64,000 bases of DNA from Vibrio splendidus 12E03 (GTDB lineage Bacteria; Pseudomonadota; Gammaproteobacteria; Enterobacterales; Vibrionaceae). The stretch spans positions 20,589 to 84,588 of the forward strand of contig NZ_AJZD02000360.1 of assembly GCF_000272105.2 (NCBI RefSeq), given 5' to 3'. This document shows, piece by piece, positions 36,060 to 44,196 of this stretch. Positions within the stretch are counted from its first letter, which is position 1. Every line of letters starts with the position of its first letter. The position numbers and the translations under genes were made by a program. The notes under the pieces are model-generated. The model had not been told where the DNA came from and ran no database searches. It was given only the letters and a program-made list of their open reading frames with translations.

Positions 36060-37154
36060 ATGTTTGGAATGAAAAAAATAAAATTAGAAAATGCATCACT
36101 CAAACAAGAGTTAGCCGAACTAAAAAAGAAGCATGACGCTGATATTAATGCCCTCGAAAATCAACTCCAAAAGTCTCAAAAACTTGTTCAATCGACACAT
36201 GAAGAACGCCACAACAGTAATGAAATGATGTCTAATTGTTTGAAAGGTGGAGATATGCTCAAAACCATTCAAAAAGAGATGGTTGAAAGTGCCAAATCTA
36301 TGGCTCATGAGAACCTAGAACTTCAGCAATTAGATGATATGTTTAAGCAGACTCATCAAGCATTAGTCCGTTTAGATAACCGAGCAATTAATATCGGTAC
36401 TCAAGCATCTCAAAGCATTGAATCTGTAACTATATTAGATAACACTGCTGGTGCTATATCTAACCTTGTATCAACCATTCAAGAGATTTCTGACCAAACG
36501 AACTTACTGGCACTAAATGCTGCTATCGAGGCCGCGCGCGCGGGTGAAGCAGGACGCGGGTTTGCTGTCGTCGCCGATGAAGTAAGAACCCTTGCAGGTA
36601 AAGCCAGCGAAGCCAGTGAAAAAATTGATTCATTGGTGAAACAAGTTTTGACTCAAGTAAATGCGATTAAAACCTCTATCGATGAAAACCAAGTTTGTGC
36701 AGAAGAAGTTTCAGCATCTTCTGCACAAATTAGCTCAATTGTTAATGAAGTAGTCGTGAAGTCGGAAAACATGAAGCAAGTTATACATATTGCTTCCACT
36801 CGCGCTTTCTTAGATTCGGTGAAGCTCGATCACGCCATTTGGAAAAATAACACCTATCGTTTACTACAAAGCGGTGCATTTAGTGAAACGATCAACACTC
36901 ACTCAGAGTGTCGTTTAGGTCAGTGGTATTATCGTGGTGATGGCAAGGCTTACAACCACCTGAGAAGTTATCAATTGCTTGAAGAACCTCATAAACAGGT
37001 GCATGACAATGGTCGTAAAGCAATGAATCAAGCGGCATCTGAGGACATTGAAGGAACAATTAGATCAGTTAAAGCTATGGAAGACGCAAGTATACAAGTT
37101 GTCTTTCAAATCGATCGTTTAATGAATGAAATCATAGAAACTGAATCAAAGTAG
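36060..37154 (+). CDS. soluble chemoreceptor with C-terminal zinc-binding CZB domain
   Basis: 364 residues with no membrane segment. N-terminal coiled coil (LENASLKQELAELKKKHDADINALENQLQ), the conserved methyl-accepting signalling tip (DQTNLLALNAAIEAARAGEAGRGFAVVADEVRTLAGKA, about residues 145-180), and a CZB domain: His in LDHAIWK near residue 279, then CRLGQWYYRGDG, and PHKQVHDNG, the 3His-1Cys set. CZB domains sense zinc or hypochlorite (TlpD-like). Cytoplasmic receptor, single gene. Confidence 0.88.
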   Translation: MFGMKKIKLENASLKQELAELKKKHDADINALENQLQKSQKLVQSTHEERHNSNEMMSNCLKGGDMLKTIQKEMVESAKSMAHENLELQQLDDMFKQTHQALVRLDNRAINIGTQASQSIESVTILDNTAGAISNLVSTIQEISDQTNLLALNAAIEAARAGEAGRGFAVVADEVRTLAGKASEASEKIDSLVKQVLTQVNAIKTSIDENQVCAEEVSASSAQISSIVNEVVVKSENMKQVIHIASTRAFLDSVKLDHAIWKNNTYRLLQSGAFSETINTHSECRLGQWYYRGDGKAYNHLRSYQLLEEPHKQVHDNGRKAMNQAASEDIEGTIRSVKAMEDASIQVVFQIDRLMNEIIETESK

Positions 37155-37263
37155 CGTTTAGTTTCACTTATTCCATACATTCGACTTGGTTAGTGCAATA
37201 CCACTAACCAACTTCTACCTAAGAGTTTATTCGAAACAGATTTATTGCCACTCTCCAAAACCC

Positions 37264-37301
37264 AAAAGGCCTCGCAAACGCGCGGCCTTAGTTTTTCTAT
37301 C
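37264..37301. repeat. dispersed terminator repeat, copy A
   Basis: AAAAGGCCTCGC...GCGCGGCCTTAGTTTTT; stem with one mismatch. It lies between the convergent chemoreceptor and PLP-enzyme genes. Just after it, ACCCTACTTCACTGACTT (37336-37353) matches the sequence after copies D and F, the stop end of a hydrolase gene. Confidence 0.8.
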
Positions 37302-37395
37302 TAGTGATTATAACTGCACTCTAACGGTTACAGCTACCCTACTTCACTGACTTTTCTTGCTAACCTTTATTGCCAGCTTAGCTTACTGACCTAAG

Positions 37396-39207
37396 TTACT
37401 GAGTAAGCTGACTGAACTTCGGCAAGCTCGTAACAAACCTCTGATGTACATCCATATAGGTTTGCATATAGATTTCATCGATACTGTTACCACTAGGGAA
37501 ACTCGATGAGAAGTCGGCGTGTTTGCGGTCGATTGACAATTTGGCTGCCTCGATAATGTGAGCAATGAACATTCGAGGATCTTCCAAGCCGATAGAGATA
37601 CGCATTGTGGTCGGTTTGATGCCTGCTTCATTGAGCGCCTCGTCGCTGAGTTCAGAATGCGTAGTCAGTGCCGGGCACAGTGCCACCGTGTTGGTTTGCC
37701 CTAAGCTCACTTGCATGCCGATTGCTGGCTCAAGCATGTCGAAGAACTGTTTAAACCCATCTCGATTGATTGGTGCACGGTCGCCGTTGCCTTCCATATC
37801 TATAGTAAACAGCGCTGCTGGTAATCCTAAGTACATGTTGTTCTGGCAGTGTTCATAGTTATCACTGTCTGGCAAAGCTGGGCACGACACATTGATGTCT
37901 GGGTGAGCATCGAAGATCTTCGCGAGAGTCAGTGTGTTAATGGTTTTCTGTACCACACGCATCTCATACGTTTTCATGCCGTTAAGCACTTCAAACGCTT
38001 TGTCTGCATCTAAGAATGCGCCTTTAATGTAATACACATTCCAAAACAGCGTTTCGTTCCATGGAATAGTGACCTCATCGCCGTTAGGTTTGTTACAGGT
38101 GACCTCTTCTCCTTTTGGCACAAACATGGTCTCGTTACGACCGATGACTACCCCAGCCGTTGTGGTGCCGGAACCCGCCAGTTCTTTGGTGTAAGAGTGA
38201 ATAACATAATCTGGCCTTTCCATAACATCATCGCGTTTTAGTACTGGATGCAGCAATGGTGTGCCGACTGTCGAGTCAACAATCACATCCCAACCGCGAA
38301 CGTGACCAGCTTTGCTGATACTCGCAACATCCAACACGTATCCATGCGGGTTACACGGTGACTCTAGGTAAACGTAGATTTTCTTACCCGCTGCGAGGCG
38401 ATCAGCGTATTTAACGGCAACCTCATCAAGTCGAGTCGCAAACTCATCACCTGAGTAACCATCCACCCACTCTACCGCGACATTTAGGTTAGACGGTTTC
38501 CCAAACCAATCTTCCAACAACTGGTAAGAACCGCCATAGATATTACGTGAAGCCAAGACTATGTCTTCATGCCCAAGTAAATGGCTCAACAACCCATCAA
38601 TGGCCGCCATACCCGAATTAAAGTTCCATGCGAGGTATTCGTTGGCTCTAGAACCTGCCTCAATATCAACCATATGGTTAGCCAGTGAAATCGATGTTGG
38701 GTTAAGCAGTCGAGAATAAATATCGTGCAGCGGCTCTTTACCGTTGAACGCATCTTCAATCCATTCTGTACAGGCAAATAAATACGTGGCGGTGCGCGTA
38801 ATAACCGGGCTTGCCGAGAAGATAGCCGCCACATTATCGAAGATAGGATACGCACCTTTAGACGCAAAGTTACCATTATTGGTGGCAATAGATTGGTAAG
38901 TGGCACGCATCGGATTTTGTAGGTTATCGAGGATCTTAGCGATCTGGAATGACAAGAAACGTTTAGCGTTAAACCAAGCGATCCGGTCGCTCTTGTCGAG
39001 TTCTGAAAGTCCATCAACGGTCAATGCCCAAAGGTCGTGAGTCTTGGTATTGGCTTGGTACAGTGTCGTCGCCAGTTCAATCAGCGTGACGCCGTAATCA
39101 CTGTTTGGGTCGATACCAAAGTGCTTTGCCTGTTCAATGGCAAGCGCTTCTGCTTGTTCGTGTTTGGTCGTTTTACGCAGCGGGCTAAGTTGAGTTGAAG
39201 TATTCAT
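37396..39207 (-). CDS. Cys/Met-metabolism PLP-dependent lyase, enlarged
   Basis: 603 residues against about 400 for methionine gamma-lyase or cystathionine lyase. The PLP core is recognisable: NFNSGMAAIDGLLSHLL, YVYLESPCNPHGYVLDV, DVIVDSTVGTPLLHPV, and the Schiff-base Lys in IHSYTKELAGSGTTTAG (about residue 345). The extra length is an N-terminal domain of about 130 residues and inserts after the Lys. A divergent Lrp/AsnC regulator lies 136 bases away and is its likely amino-acid-responsive controller. The exact sulfur amino acid cannot be assigned. Confidence 0.82.
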   Translation of the reverse strand: MNTSTQLSPLRKTTKHEQAEALAIEQAKHFGIDPNSDYGVTLIELATTLYQANTKTHDLWALTVDGLSELDKSDRIAWFNAKRFLSFQIAKILDNLQNPMRATYQSIATNNGNFASKGAYPIFDNVAAIFSASPVITRTATYLFACTEWIEDAFNGKEPLHDIYSRLLNPTSISLANHMVDIEAGSRANEYLAWNFNSGMAAIDGLLSHLLGHEDIVLASRNIYGGSYQLLEDWFGKPSNLNVAVEWVDGYSGDEFATRLDEVAVKYADRLAAGKKIYVYLESPCNPHGYVLDVASISKAGHVRGWDVIVDSTVGTPLLHPVLKRDDVMERPDYVIHSYTKELAGSGTTTAGVVIGRNETMFVPKGEEVTCNKPNGDEVTIPWNETLFWNVYYIKGAFLDADKAFEVLNGMKTYEMRVVQKTINTLTLAKIFDAHPDINVSCPALPDSDNYEHCQNNMYLGLPAALFTIDMEGNGDRAPINRDGFKQFFDMLEPAIGMQVSLGQTNTVALCPALTTHSELSDEALNEAGIKPTTMRISIGLEDPRMFIAHIIEAAKLSIDRKHADFSSSFPSGNSIDEIYMQTYMDVHQRFVTSLPKFSQLTQ

Positions 39208-39343
39208 AATTCCTAAATCATTCCATGCTTGTTGTTCCTCCTTTAATTCTAGTTTTGCAACGATGTTAAAAATTGCTATTTGCGAAGTAAGACATAAACT
39301 TTGAGCAATAATATTACCAAACTAAACTCAATATTGATGGAAT

Positions 39344-39805
39344 ATGCCAATGGACGAGATCGACAAGAAAATACTGGCTGAACTACAAAGCAACGCTCGG
39401 CTCACCAATCAAGAGTTGGCCGATCGCGTGTCGCTATCGCCCTCTCCTTGTTTGCGTCGAGTTCGCTCATTAGAGAAACAAGGGATTATTCGCGGCTATC
39501 ACGCCAGTGTCGACCAAGAAGCATGCGGCTTGCCTGTGAATGTGTTTGTGTTGGTGAAACTTGAAAAGCCAACTGAAGAGAATATGCGAGACTTTGAACA
39601 ACACATTGAAGTGATTGACGAGGTGTTAGAGTGCTTTCTGATGACGGGCAATCACGACTACCTATTACATGTCGTCAGTGAATCACTCAAAAGCTACGAG
39701 CAGTTTATCCGCAAACACTTAACTCGCCTGCCTAATATTGCGTCTATTGAATCCAGCTTCGCCTTCGGTCAGGTAAAAACAAAGACCAAGCTGCCAGTGA
39801 GGTAA
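39344..39805 (+). CDS. Lrp/AsnC-family transcriptional regulator
   Basis: 153 residues: helix-turn-helix (IDKKILAELQSNARLTNQELADRVSLSPSPCLRRVRSLEKQGIIRGY) followed by the RAM ligand domain (NVFVLVKLEKPTEENMRDFEQHI...CFLMTGNHDYLLHVV). It is divergent from the PLP lyase. The true start may be the ATG at 39350. The last 87 bases have a diverged twin at 42616-42702. Confidence 0.9.
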   Translation: MPMDEIDKKILAELQSNARLTNQELADRVSLSPSPCLRRVRSLEKQGIIRGYHASVDQEACGLPVNVFVLVKLEKPTEENMRDFEQHIEVIDEVLECFLMTGNHDYLLHVVSESLKSYEQFIRKHLTRLPNIASIESSFAFGQVKTKTKLPVR

Positions 39806-39839
39806 ATACGGGGCGCAGTTGTTTGATCTGAGAAGTCGT

Positions 39840-40310
39840 TTAGCCTTTTGCTTGAGTCCTTGCTAAGAGTTGCGTCACTTCAAAGGTTATTTGGTCTACA
39901 ACCGCTTTCACAAACGCGGCTCTGTCATGCCCAGACAATTCTAAGGCGGTTCCAAGATTAGGGACAGCCCAGTGGAGCCTGTTTGGTATGTGTGAACAAA
40001 CCACGTTTACGCATTCAACAAACAAGTCACACTGCTCATTACTTACTTTATCACACAGTGTAATCACGTAATCGAAGTTTTCATTTGTCCTTTTGTATTC
40101 AAAAACAGTTTTGCTTTCGGTCTTTATCGATACACTAAGTAAGTTAGATAACTCATCTAAGATAACTTGGGGTGTTTCTCCCGGCTCAAACCCTGAACAA
40201 GTTGCTTGTAACATCCCATTAGATTCCTGCTCAACAATTGCTTTAGCGATAGATGCTCTTACACCTTTTTTAACGCAAACAAATAGAATATTGATAGGAG
40301 TTGTATTCAT
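39840..40310 (-). CDS. ArsC/low-molecular-weight phosphatase-fold protein
   Basis: 156 residues. The P-loop is CVKKGVRAS near residue 12, keeping the CX5R spacing of thioredoxin-type ArsC and LMW phosphatases but without the usual CXGNSCRS residues. FDYVITLCDKVSNEQCDLF matches the second ArsC region (VTLC). No ars operon nearby. Either an arsenate reductase relative or a phosphatase with another substrate. Confidence 0.7.
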   Translation of the reverse strand: MNTTPINILFVCVKKGVRASIAKAIVEQESNGMLQATCSGFEPGETPQVILDELSNLLSVSIKTESKTVFEYKRTNENFDYVITLCDKVSNEQCDLFVECVNVVCSHIPNRLHWAVPNLGTALELSGHDRAAFVKAVVDQITFEVTQLLARTQAKG

Positions 40311-40694
40311 ATCAAAAAAACCTACAGATGAATAATCGTATTTTAAACATAGGCATTTTTAGCATTTTTTCAACAAGATAAATACGTTAGACACAAGAAA
40401 ACTTAAGCGTCTAGCTCGTGGCTGCTGTCGTGTGGTGAGTTTGACCTGTGATTTAGAGTTTAAGTAATATCTCAGAGAGTCCGTTAGTGACTAAATTAGA
40501 CAAACTATCCCCATTCTGTCTAAGTATTCGACGAACTTAATTAATCCGCTCTCAAAGTAGATATCTATCCTATATTTTTATATAAGCTAGAAAAATAACA
40601 TGGAAGTCATTTAAGCATGACCAAGCTTTCTTCAACTAGCCCTACAGATAGGTTTGGGGGTGTCGACATTCTGGTATTAAATACACCTAGCGGC

Positions 40695-40751
40695 TTAATA
40701 TCAATCTAACCTCTTAACACCAATCTAACCTCTTAATATCAATCTAGCTTT
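40695..40751. repeat. 19-bp tandem repeat, three units
   Basis: Units at 40695, 40714 and 40733 share TTAAYAYCAATCTARCYT-type sequence; the third diverges at its end. They lie about 100 bases before the MetQ start, upstream of the MetJ-like boxes. No gene is found between 40311 and 40843. Confidence 0.75.
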
Positions 40752-40795
40752 GCTTCTAACAAACCTATTGACCCGATCGCATAAATAGATAACAT

Positions 40796-40819
40796 AGACA
40801 TCTAGATGCCTACATGTCT
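40796..40819. promoter_or_regulatory. three adjacent MetJ-type boxes
   Basis: Three head-to-tail 8-base boxes AGACATCT, AGATGCCT and ACATGTCT, each within one or two bases of the MetJ consensus AGACGTCT, end 24 bases before the MetQ start codon. Tandem boxes of this kind control metNIQ in E. coli. Predicted repression by MetJ with S-adenosylmethionine. Confidence 0.65.
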
Positions 40820-40843
40820 TTTGGTTAATTAAATGGAGTTATC

Positions 40844-41647
40844 ATGAACAGCTACAAAAAAATCACAGCATCCCTGTTGGCATTAGCTTTCGTATTCGGC
40901 GTAACAGGATGTGGAAAAAAAGACGAGGCTGTTATCAAGATTGGGGCGACAGTTGGCCCACATGCACAAGTTGTACAAGCTGTTGCCAAAGAAGCAGCAA
41001 AGCAAGGTATCAACATTGAACTCGTCGAATTCTCAGACTACATCACCCCTAACGCAGCACTGGACGATGGAAGTATCCAACTGAACAGTTACCAGCATCA
41101 GCCATTTCTCGATAACTTTAATGCCAATCACGATAGCAAATTAGTTTCTATCGGACGTTCAATTTTGATGCGTATGGGCGTTTACTCGAACAAGCACACT
41201 TCGCTAGACTCTATCCCCGATAACGCACGAATCGCGATTCCAAACGACCCAACGAATGGCGGGCGCGGACTATTGCTACTTGAAAATGCAGGGCTGATTT
41301 CATTAAAAGACAACGCTGGTTTCAACGCTTCATTAAACGATATTGTTGATAACCCGAAGAACATTCGATTTGTTGAAGTGGATGCCGCGCAGCTACCCCG
41401 CTCTCTTGACGATGTAGACGCAGCTGCAATCACCATGAACTATGTGATGTCTGCTGGACTGGACCCTAAGAAACAAGGCATTTACTTAGAGAAAAAAGAC
41501 GCACCTTTAGCTGTGATGGTTGTGGCGGCGCGAGAAGAAGACAAAAATAACGAAACGTATAAAAAGATCATTTCAATTTACCACTCACAAGAGATCAATG
41601 ACTTTTTAAACAGCACTTTCAAAGGCACCATAGAAGCCGCAAATTAA
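40844..41647 (+). CDS. metQ: MetQ/NlpA-family methionine-binding lipoprotein
   Basis: 267 residues. Lipoprotein signal with lipobox VTGC (Cys about residue 23), then the family core (IKIGATVGPHAQVVQAVAKEAAKQGINIELVEFSDYITPNAALDDGSIQLNSYQHQPFLDNFNANH, RIAIPNDPTNGGRGLLLLENAGLI). It delivers methionine to a MetNI ABC transporter. No metN or metI is adjacent, so this is a solitary binding protein that may serve a distant transporter. MetJ-type boxes lie just upstream; good ribosome site (GGAG). Confidence 0.87.
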   Translation: MNSYKKITASLLALAFVFGVTGCGKKDEAVIKIGATVGPHAQVVQAVAKEAAKQGINIELVEFSDYITPNAALDDGSIQLNSYQHQPFLDNFNANHDSKLVSIGRSILMRMGVYSNKHTSLDSIPDNARIAIPNDPTNGGRGLLLLENAGLISLKDNAGFNASLNDIVDNPKNIRFVEVDAAQLPRSLDDVDAAAITMNYVMSAGLDPKKQGIYLEKKDAPLAVMVVAAREEDKNNETYKKIISIYHSQEINDFLNSTFKGTIEAAN

Positions 41648-41849
41648 GCTAAGTAAATCATTTCAGATTTGGTGTTGCCTGCTACCCATTAAGCAACGCC
41701 AAATTCGAGTGACGAGTTCATCGACGACTCATTCCAACCCTCTTTTCTGGTTAGAGAGCAAAGCTTAAGTTACTTAAATCGAGGTTGAAAACCGTATCAT
41801 CAGAGCGGATTATGTAAGTATGATATTCAATTAAATCTGGGTTCTTGGC

Positions 41850-42530
41850 ATGAAAAAAGAAGTGATACTGTTTGATATAATCGAAACGGTTTTAAATTTG
41901 GAGTCATTACAGCCTAAATTTAAAGCGGCATTCGGCAGTGAGGATGCACTATCGCTTTGGTTCTCAAAGCTTTTGCACACTTCAACGGTTTGCATCGCAA
42001 CAAACGTAAAGTCTACTTTTTCTGAACTAGCGAATGCAGCGCTCGACGCTATTGCACAAAGGTACAAGTGTGATTTAACGGCGGAAAGCAAAGGTGCCTT
42101 GTTAACTTCTTTTGCCAATCTACCACCTCACACTGATATCAAAGAGTCTTTACTTAAATTGCGTGAGAACGGCTTTAAAACCGTCGCTTTTTCTAACTCA
42201 TCCCTCGACCTCATCACTTCTCAAATCAAGAACTCGGGTTTAGAAGACTATTTCGACACTGTCATTTCCGTTGAAGAAACAGCCAGTTTCAAACCCAATT
42301 CAGATGTGTATCAATTTGCAGCAGAAACGTTAAAAGAGCCTGTCGAAAACCTTCGTCTTGTCGCTACTCACGATTGGGACACTCATGGTGCGTTATCTGC
42401 TGGCTTACAAGCAGCCTATATAGACCGCACTGGAATTGAATATCATCCCTTGTATTTGAAGCCGGAGATTAGCTGCAGAACAATGGATGGTGTGGTCGAA
42501 CAAATCATTAAGCACAATTTAGAAAAGTAA
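41850..42530 (+). CDS. HAD-superfamily hydrolase (haloacid dehalogenase type II-like)
   Basis: 226 residues. Motif I FDIIETVLN with the nucleophile Asp at residue 9, motif II FSNSS near residue 116, motif III Lys in SFKPNSDVYQF, and motif IV HDWDTHGALSAG. The order and the HDWD motif fit 2-haloacid dehalogenase type II relatives. The usual acid two residues after the nucleophile is not Asp (D-I-I-E), so the preferred chemistry is open. Substrate unknown. Confidence 0.8.
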   Translation: MKKEVILFDIIETVLNLESLQPKFKAAFGSEDALSLWFSKLLHTSTVCIATNVKSTFSELANAALDAIAQRYKCDLTAESKGALLTSFANLPPHTDIKESLLKLRENGFKTVAFSNSSLDLITSQIKNSGLEDYFDTVISVEETASFKPNSDVYQFAAETLKEPVENLRLVATHDWDTHGALSAGLQAAYIDRTGIEYHPLYLKPEISCRTMDGVVEQIIKHNLEK

Positions 42531-42569
42531 CACCTCAAGAGGCTTTTGCTACTCCCGCTCGATACAAAC

Positions 42570-42605
42570 AAAAAGGCTTCGCACACGCGAGGCCTTAATT
42601 CTATC
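42570..42605. repeat. dispersed terminator repeat, copy B
   Basis: AAAAAGGCTTCGCACACGCGAGGCCTTAATTCTATC, 40 bases after the HAD gene, in the same orientation as the other copies. It is followed after 10 bases by an Lrp gene 3' fragment. Confidence 0.8.
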
Positions 42606-42615
42606 TACAGAGCAA

Positions 42616-42702
42616 TTAACTCGCCTACCCAATATAGCTTCTATCGAACCCAGCTTCGCCTTCGGTCAGGTAAAAACAAAGACCAAATTGCCAGTGAGAT
42701 AG
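42616..42702 (+). pseudogene. 3'-terminal fragment of an Lrp/AsnC gene
   Basis: Reads LTRLPNIASIEPSFAFGQVKTKTKLPVR then TAG. It is the same length as the last 87 bases of the Lrp gene at 39719-39805, with ten base differences; only one changes an amino acid (Ser to Pro). The silent pattern shows it diverged while coding, so it came from a working relative, not from decay in place. From here to 43143 no gene is seen; GTTGTAGTTGAT is repeated near 42888-42912. Confidence 0.8.
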
Positions 42703-43143
42703 ATGAAGTTCGCTTTTGCTCGGGGTTTATGGGGCACTAGAAACTGCTCTTCATCATCCCTGAACTGCACCAACAAATATTTAGCCCCATTCCGCATTAA
42801 CGTAATTACTCCGTGGAAGATCGAGCTACTGGAATTTCAGTACTTTTTCTCAAAGTAAACTGACGACGTCGAGTTGCAAGTTGGTGATGTTGTAGTTGAT
42901 GTTGTAGTTGTAAAGAACATGCTCCGATTTGATCCAATATGAAAAATAACGTTTAACGGTGTTTTACACTTTCAATTCTCTATGTCGACTCTAGTCCCAC
43001 AAATCAACTATTTGCACGATCCCTAATATACACCTCACTAATATATTGAAGAATGAGGTACAATTACGTCTATATTTGATAAATAAGACCAAAACCAACG
43101 TTATGGTTAAACTCCAGTGAAAACAATTAGTAATAGGTATCTG

Positions 43144-44196
43144 ATGCGTTTCATAACTTGTTTTGCTTTAACTTTTTCTATTTTTTTGTCAGCACAGAGT
43201 TTTGCTGAAGAGCTAAAAATTTTTACGTGGGAAGACTATATCTCTGACACTCTGATAGAAGAGTTTGAAGAACGGTACGGTCATACCGTTTCTCAAGTTT
43301 ATTTTGAAAATGAAATGCTGCGTGATGCTGTGGTGTACTCTGGCAAAGCCCTAGCCTATGATTTGTTTATCATTGACGGGCAAACCATTGGTGAACTGGG
43401 CAGAGCAAGCATTTTAGGCGATTTATCTAATACTTTGAAGGAAGGTAATTCAAACTTTACTGAGGTATCTCGCAGAGCTTGCGGGGGCATTGGAATCCCG
43501 TACTCTAACGGTACCATGGGGGTCGCATTTCGGTCTTCAAAAGTCGCCGAAGGTATAACCTCTTGGATGGACGTTTTCGACTACGCATTAAAACACCCTC
43601 AAACGGTTGTGATTCCTGATGACGATGTAGATACCATTGCAATCGCATTATTGGCGTTAGGATTCGATCCTATGACCGAAAATGAAGTCGAATTGACACA
43701 AGCGTACAAACTGTTGATGAAAGTCCGTGAACAGCTATTAGTAATAAGAGCGGCTATTGGCTACGCTCTAGATAAAAAATCTGGCTCTAAAATGGAAGTT
43801 GCCGTTATCTATTCAGGAGAAAAAGAACAAATAGCGTCGGATACAGAGCAAGATGATTGGATCTATACCATTCCCCAAGAAGGTACTTTGATGTGGCATG
43901 AATGCTTTAGTGTCCATAAAGACAGGCCTATTAGCAAAGCGTCAATAGAGTTCCTTAACTTTATTAACACACCTGAAAGATCGGCATTAAATGCTGAAGA
44001 GATGTGGTTCGCAAGTTCGAACAGAAACGTCTTAGACTTAGCATCTGATGATTATCTGTTAGATGAAGAGTTGTTCCCAACGGGATTAGCCAGCGGTTCA
44101 TCGTTTACCTATAAGACACTAAGCAAAGAAGCTTCAGACCTGAGAAGCCAAATACTCTTTGTTATTCATAACCAAAGATATAAAACAAAAAAATGA
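43144..44196 (+). CDS. nspS: NspS-like periplasmic polyamine-binding sensor protein
   Basis: 350-residue PotD/PotF-type solute-binding protein with signal peptide MRFITCFALTFSIFLSAQSFA. Core ELKIFTWEDYISDTLIEEFEERYGHTV, ACGGIGIPYSNGTMGVAFRSS, and a late WHECFSVHKDRP. It overlaps the membrane GGDEF-EAL gene by 4 bases, the arrangement of V. cholerae nspS-mbaA, in which NspS bound to norspermidine modulates MbaA and biofilm formation. The start at 43144 has AGG upstream; a GTG at 43117 would add nine residues. Polyamine specificity is inferred. Confidence 0.82.
   Translation: MRFITCFALTFSIFLSAQSFAEELKIFTWEDYISDTLIEEFEERYGHTVSQVYFENEMLRDAVVYSGKALAYDLFIIDGQTIGELGRASILGDLSNTLKEGNSNFTEVSRRACGGIGIPYSNGTMGVAFRSSKVAEGITSWMDVFDYALKHPQTVVIPDDDVDTIAIALLALGFDPMTENEVELTQAYKLLMKVREQLLVIRAAIGYALDKKSGSKMEVAVIYSGEKEQIASDTEQDDWIYTIPQEGTLMWHECFSVHKDRPISKASIEFLNFINTPERSALNAEEMWFASSNRNVLDLASDDYLLDEELFPTGLASGSSFTYKTLSKEASDLRSQILFVIHNQRYKTKK

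Noticed and set aside
42546..42740. 64-codon plus-strand frame after the HAD gene
   Set aside because: It runs through the terminator repeat and reads the Lrp fragment in the wrong frame.
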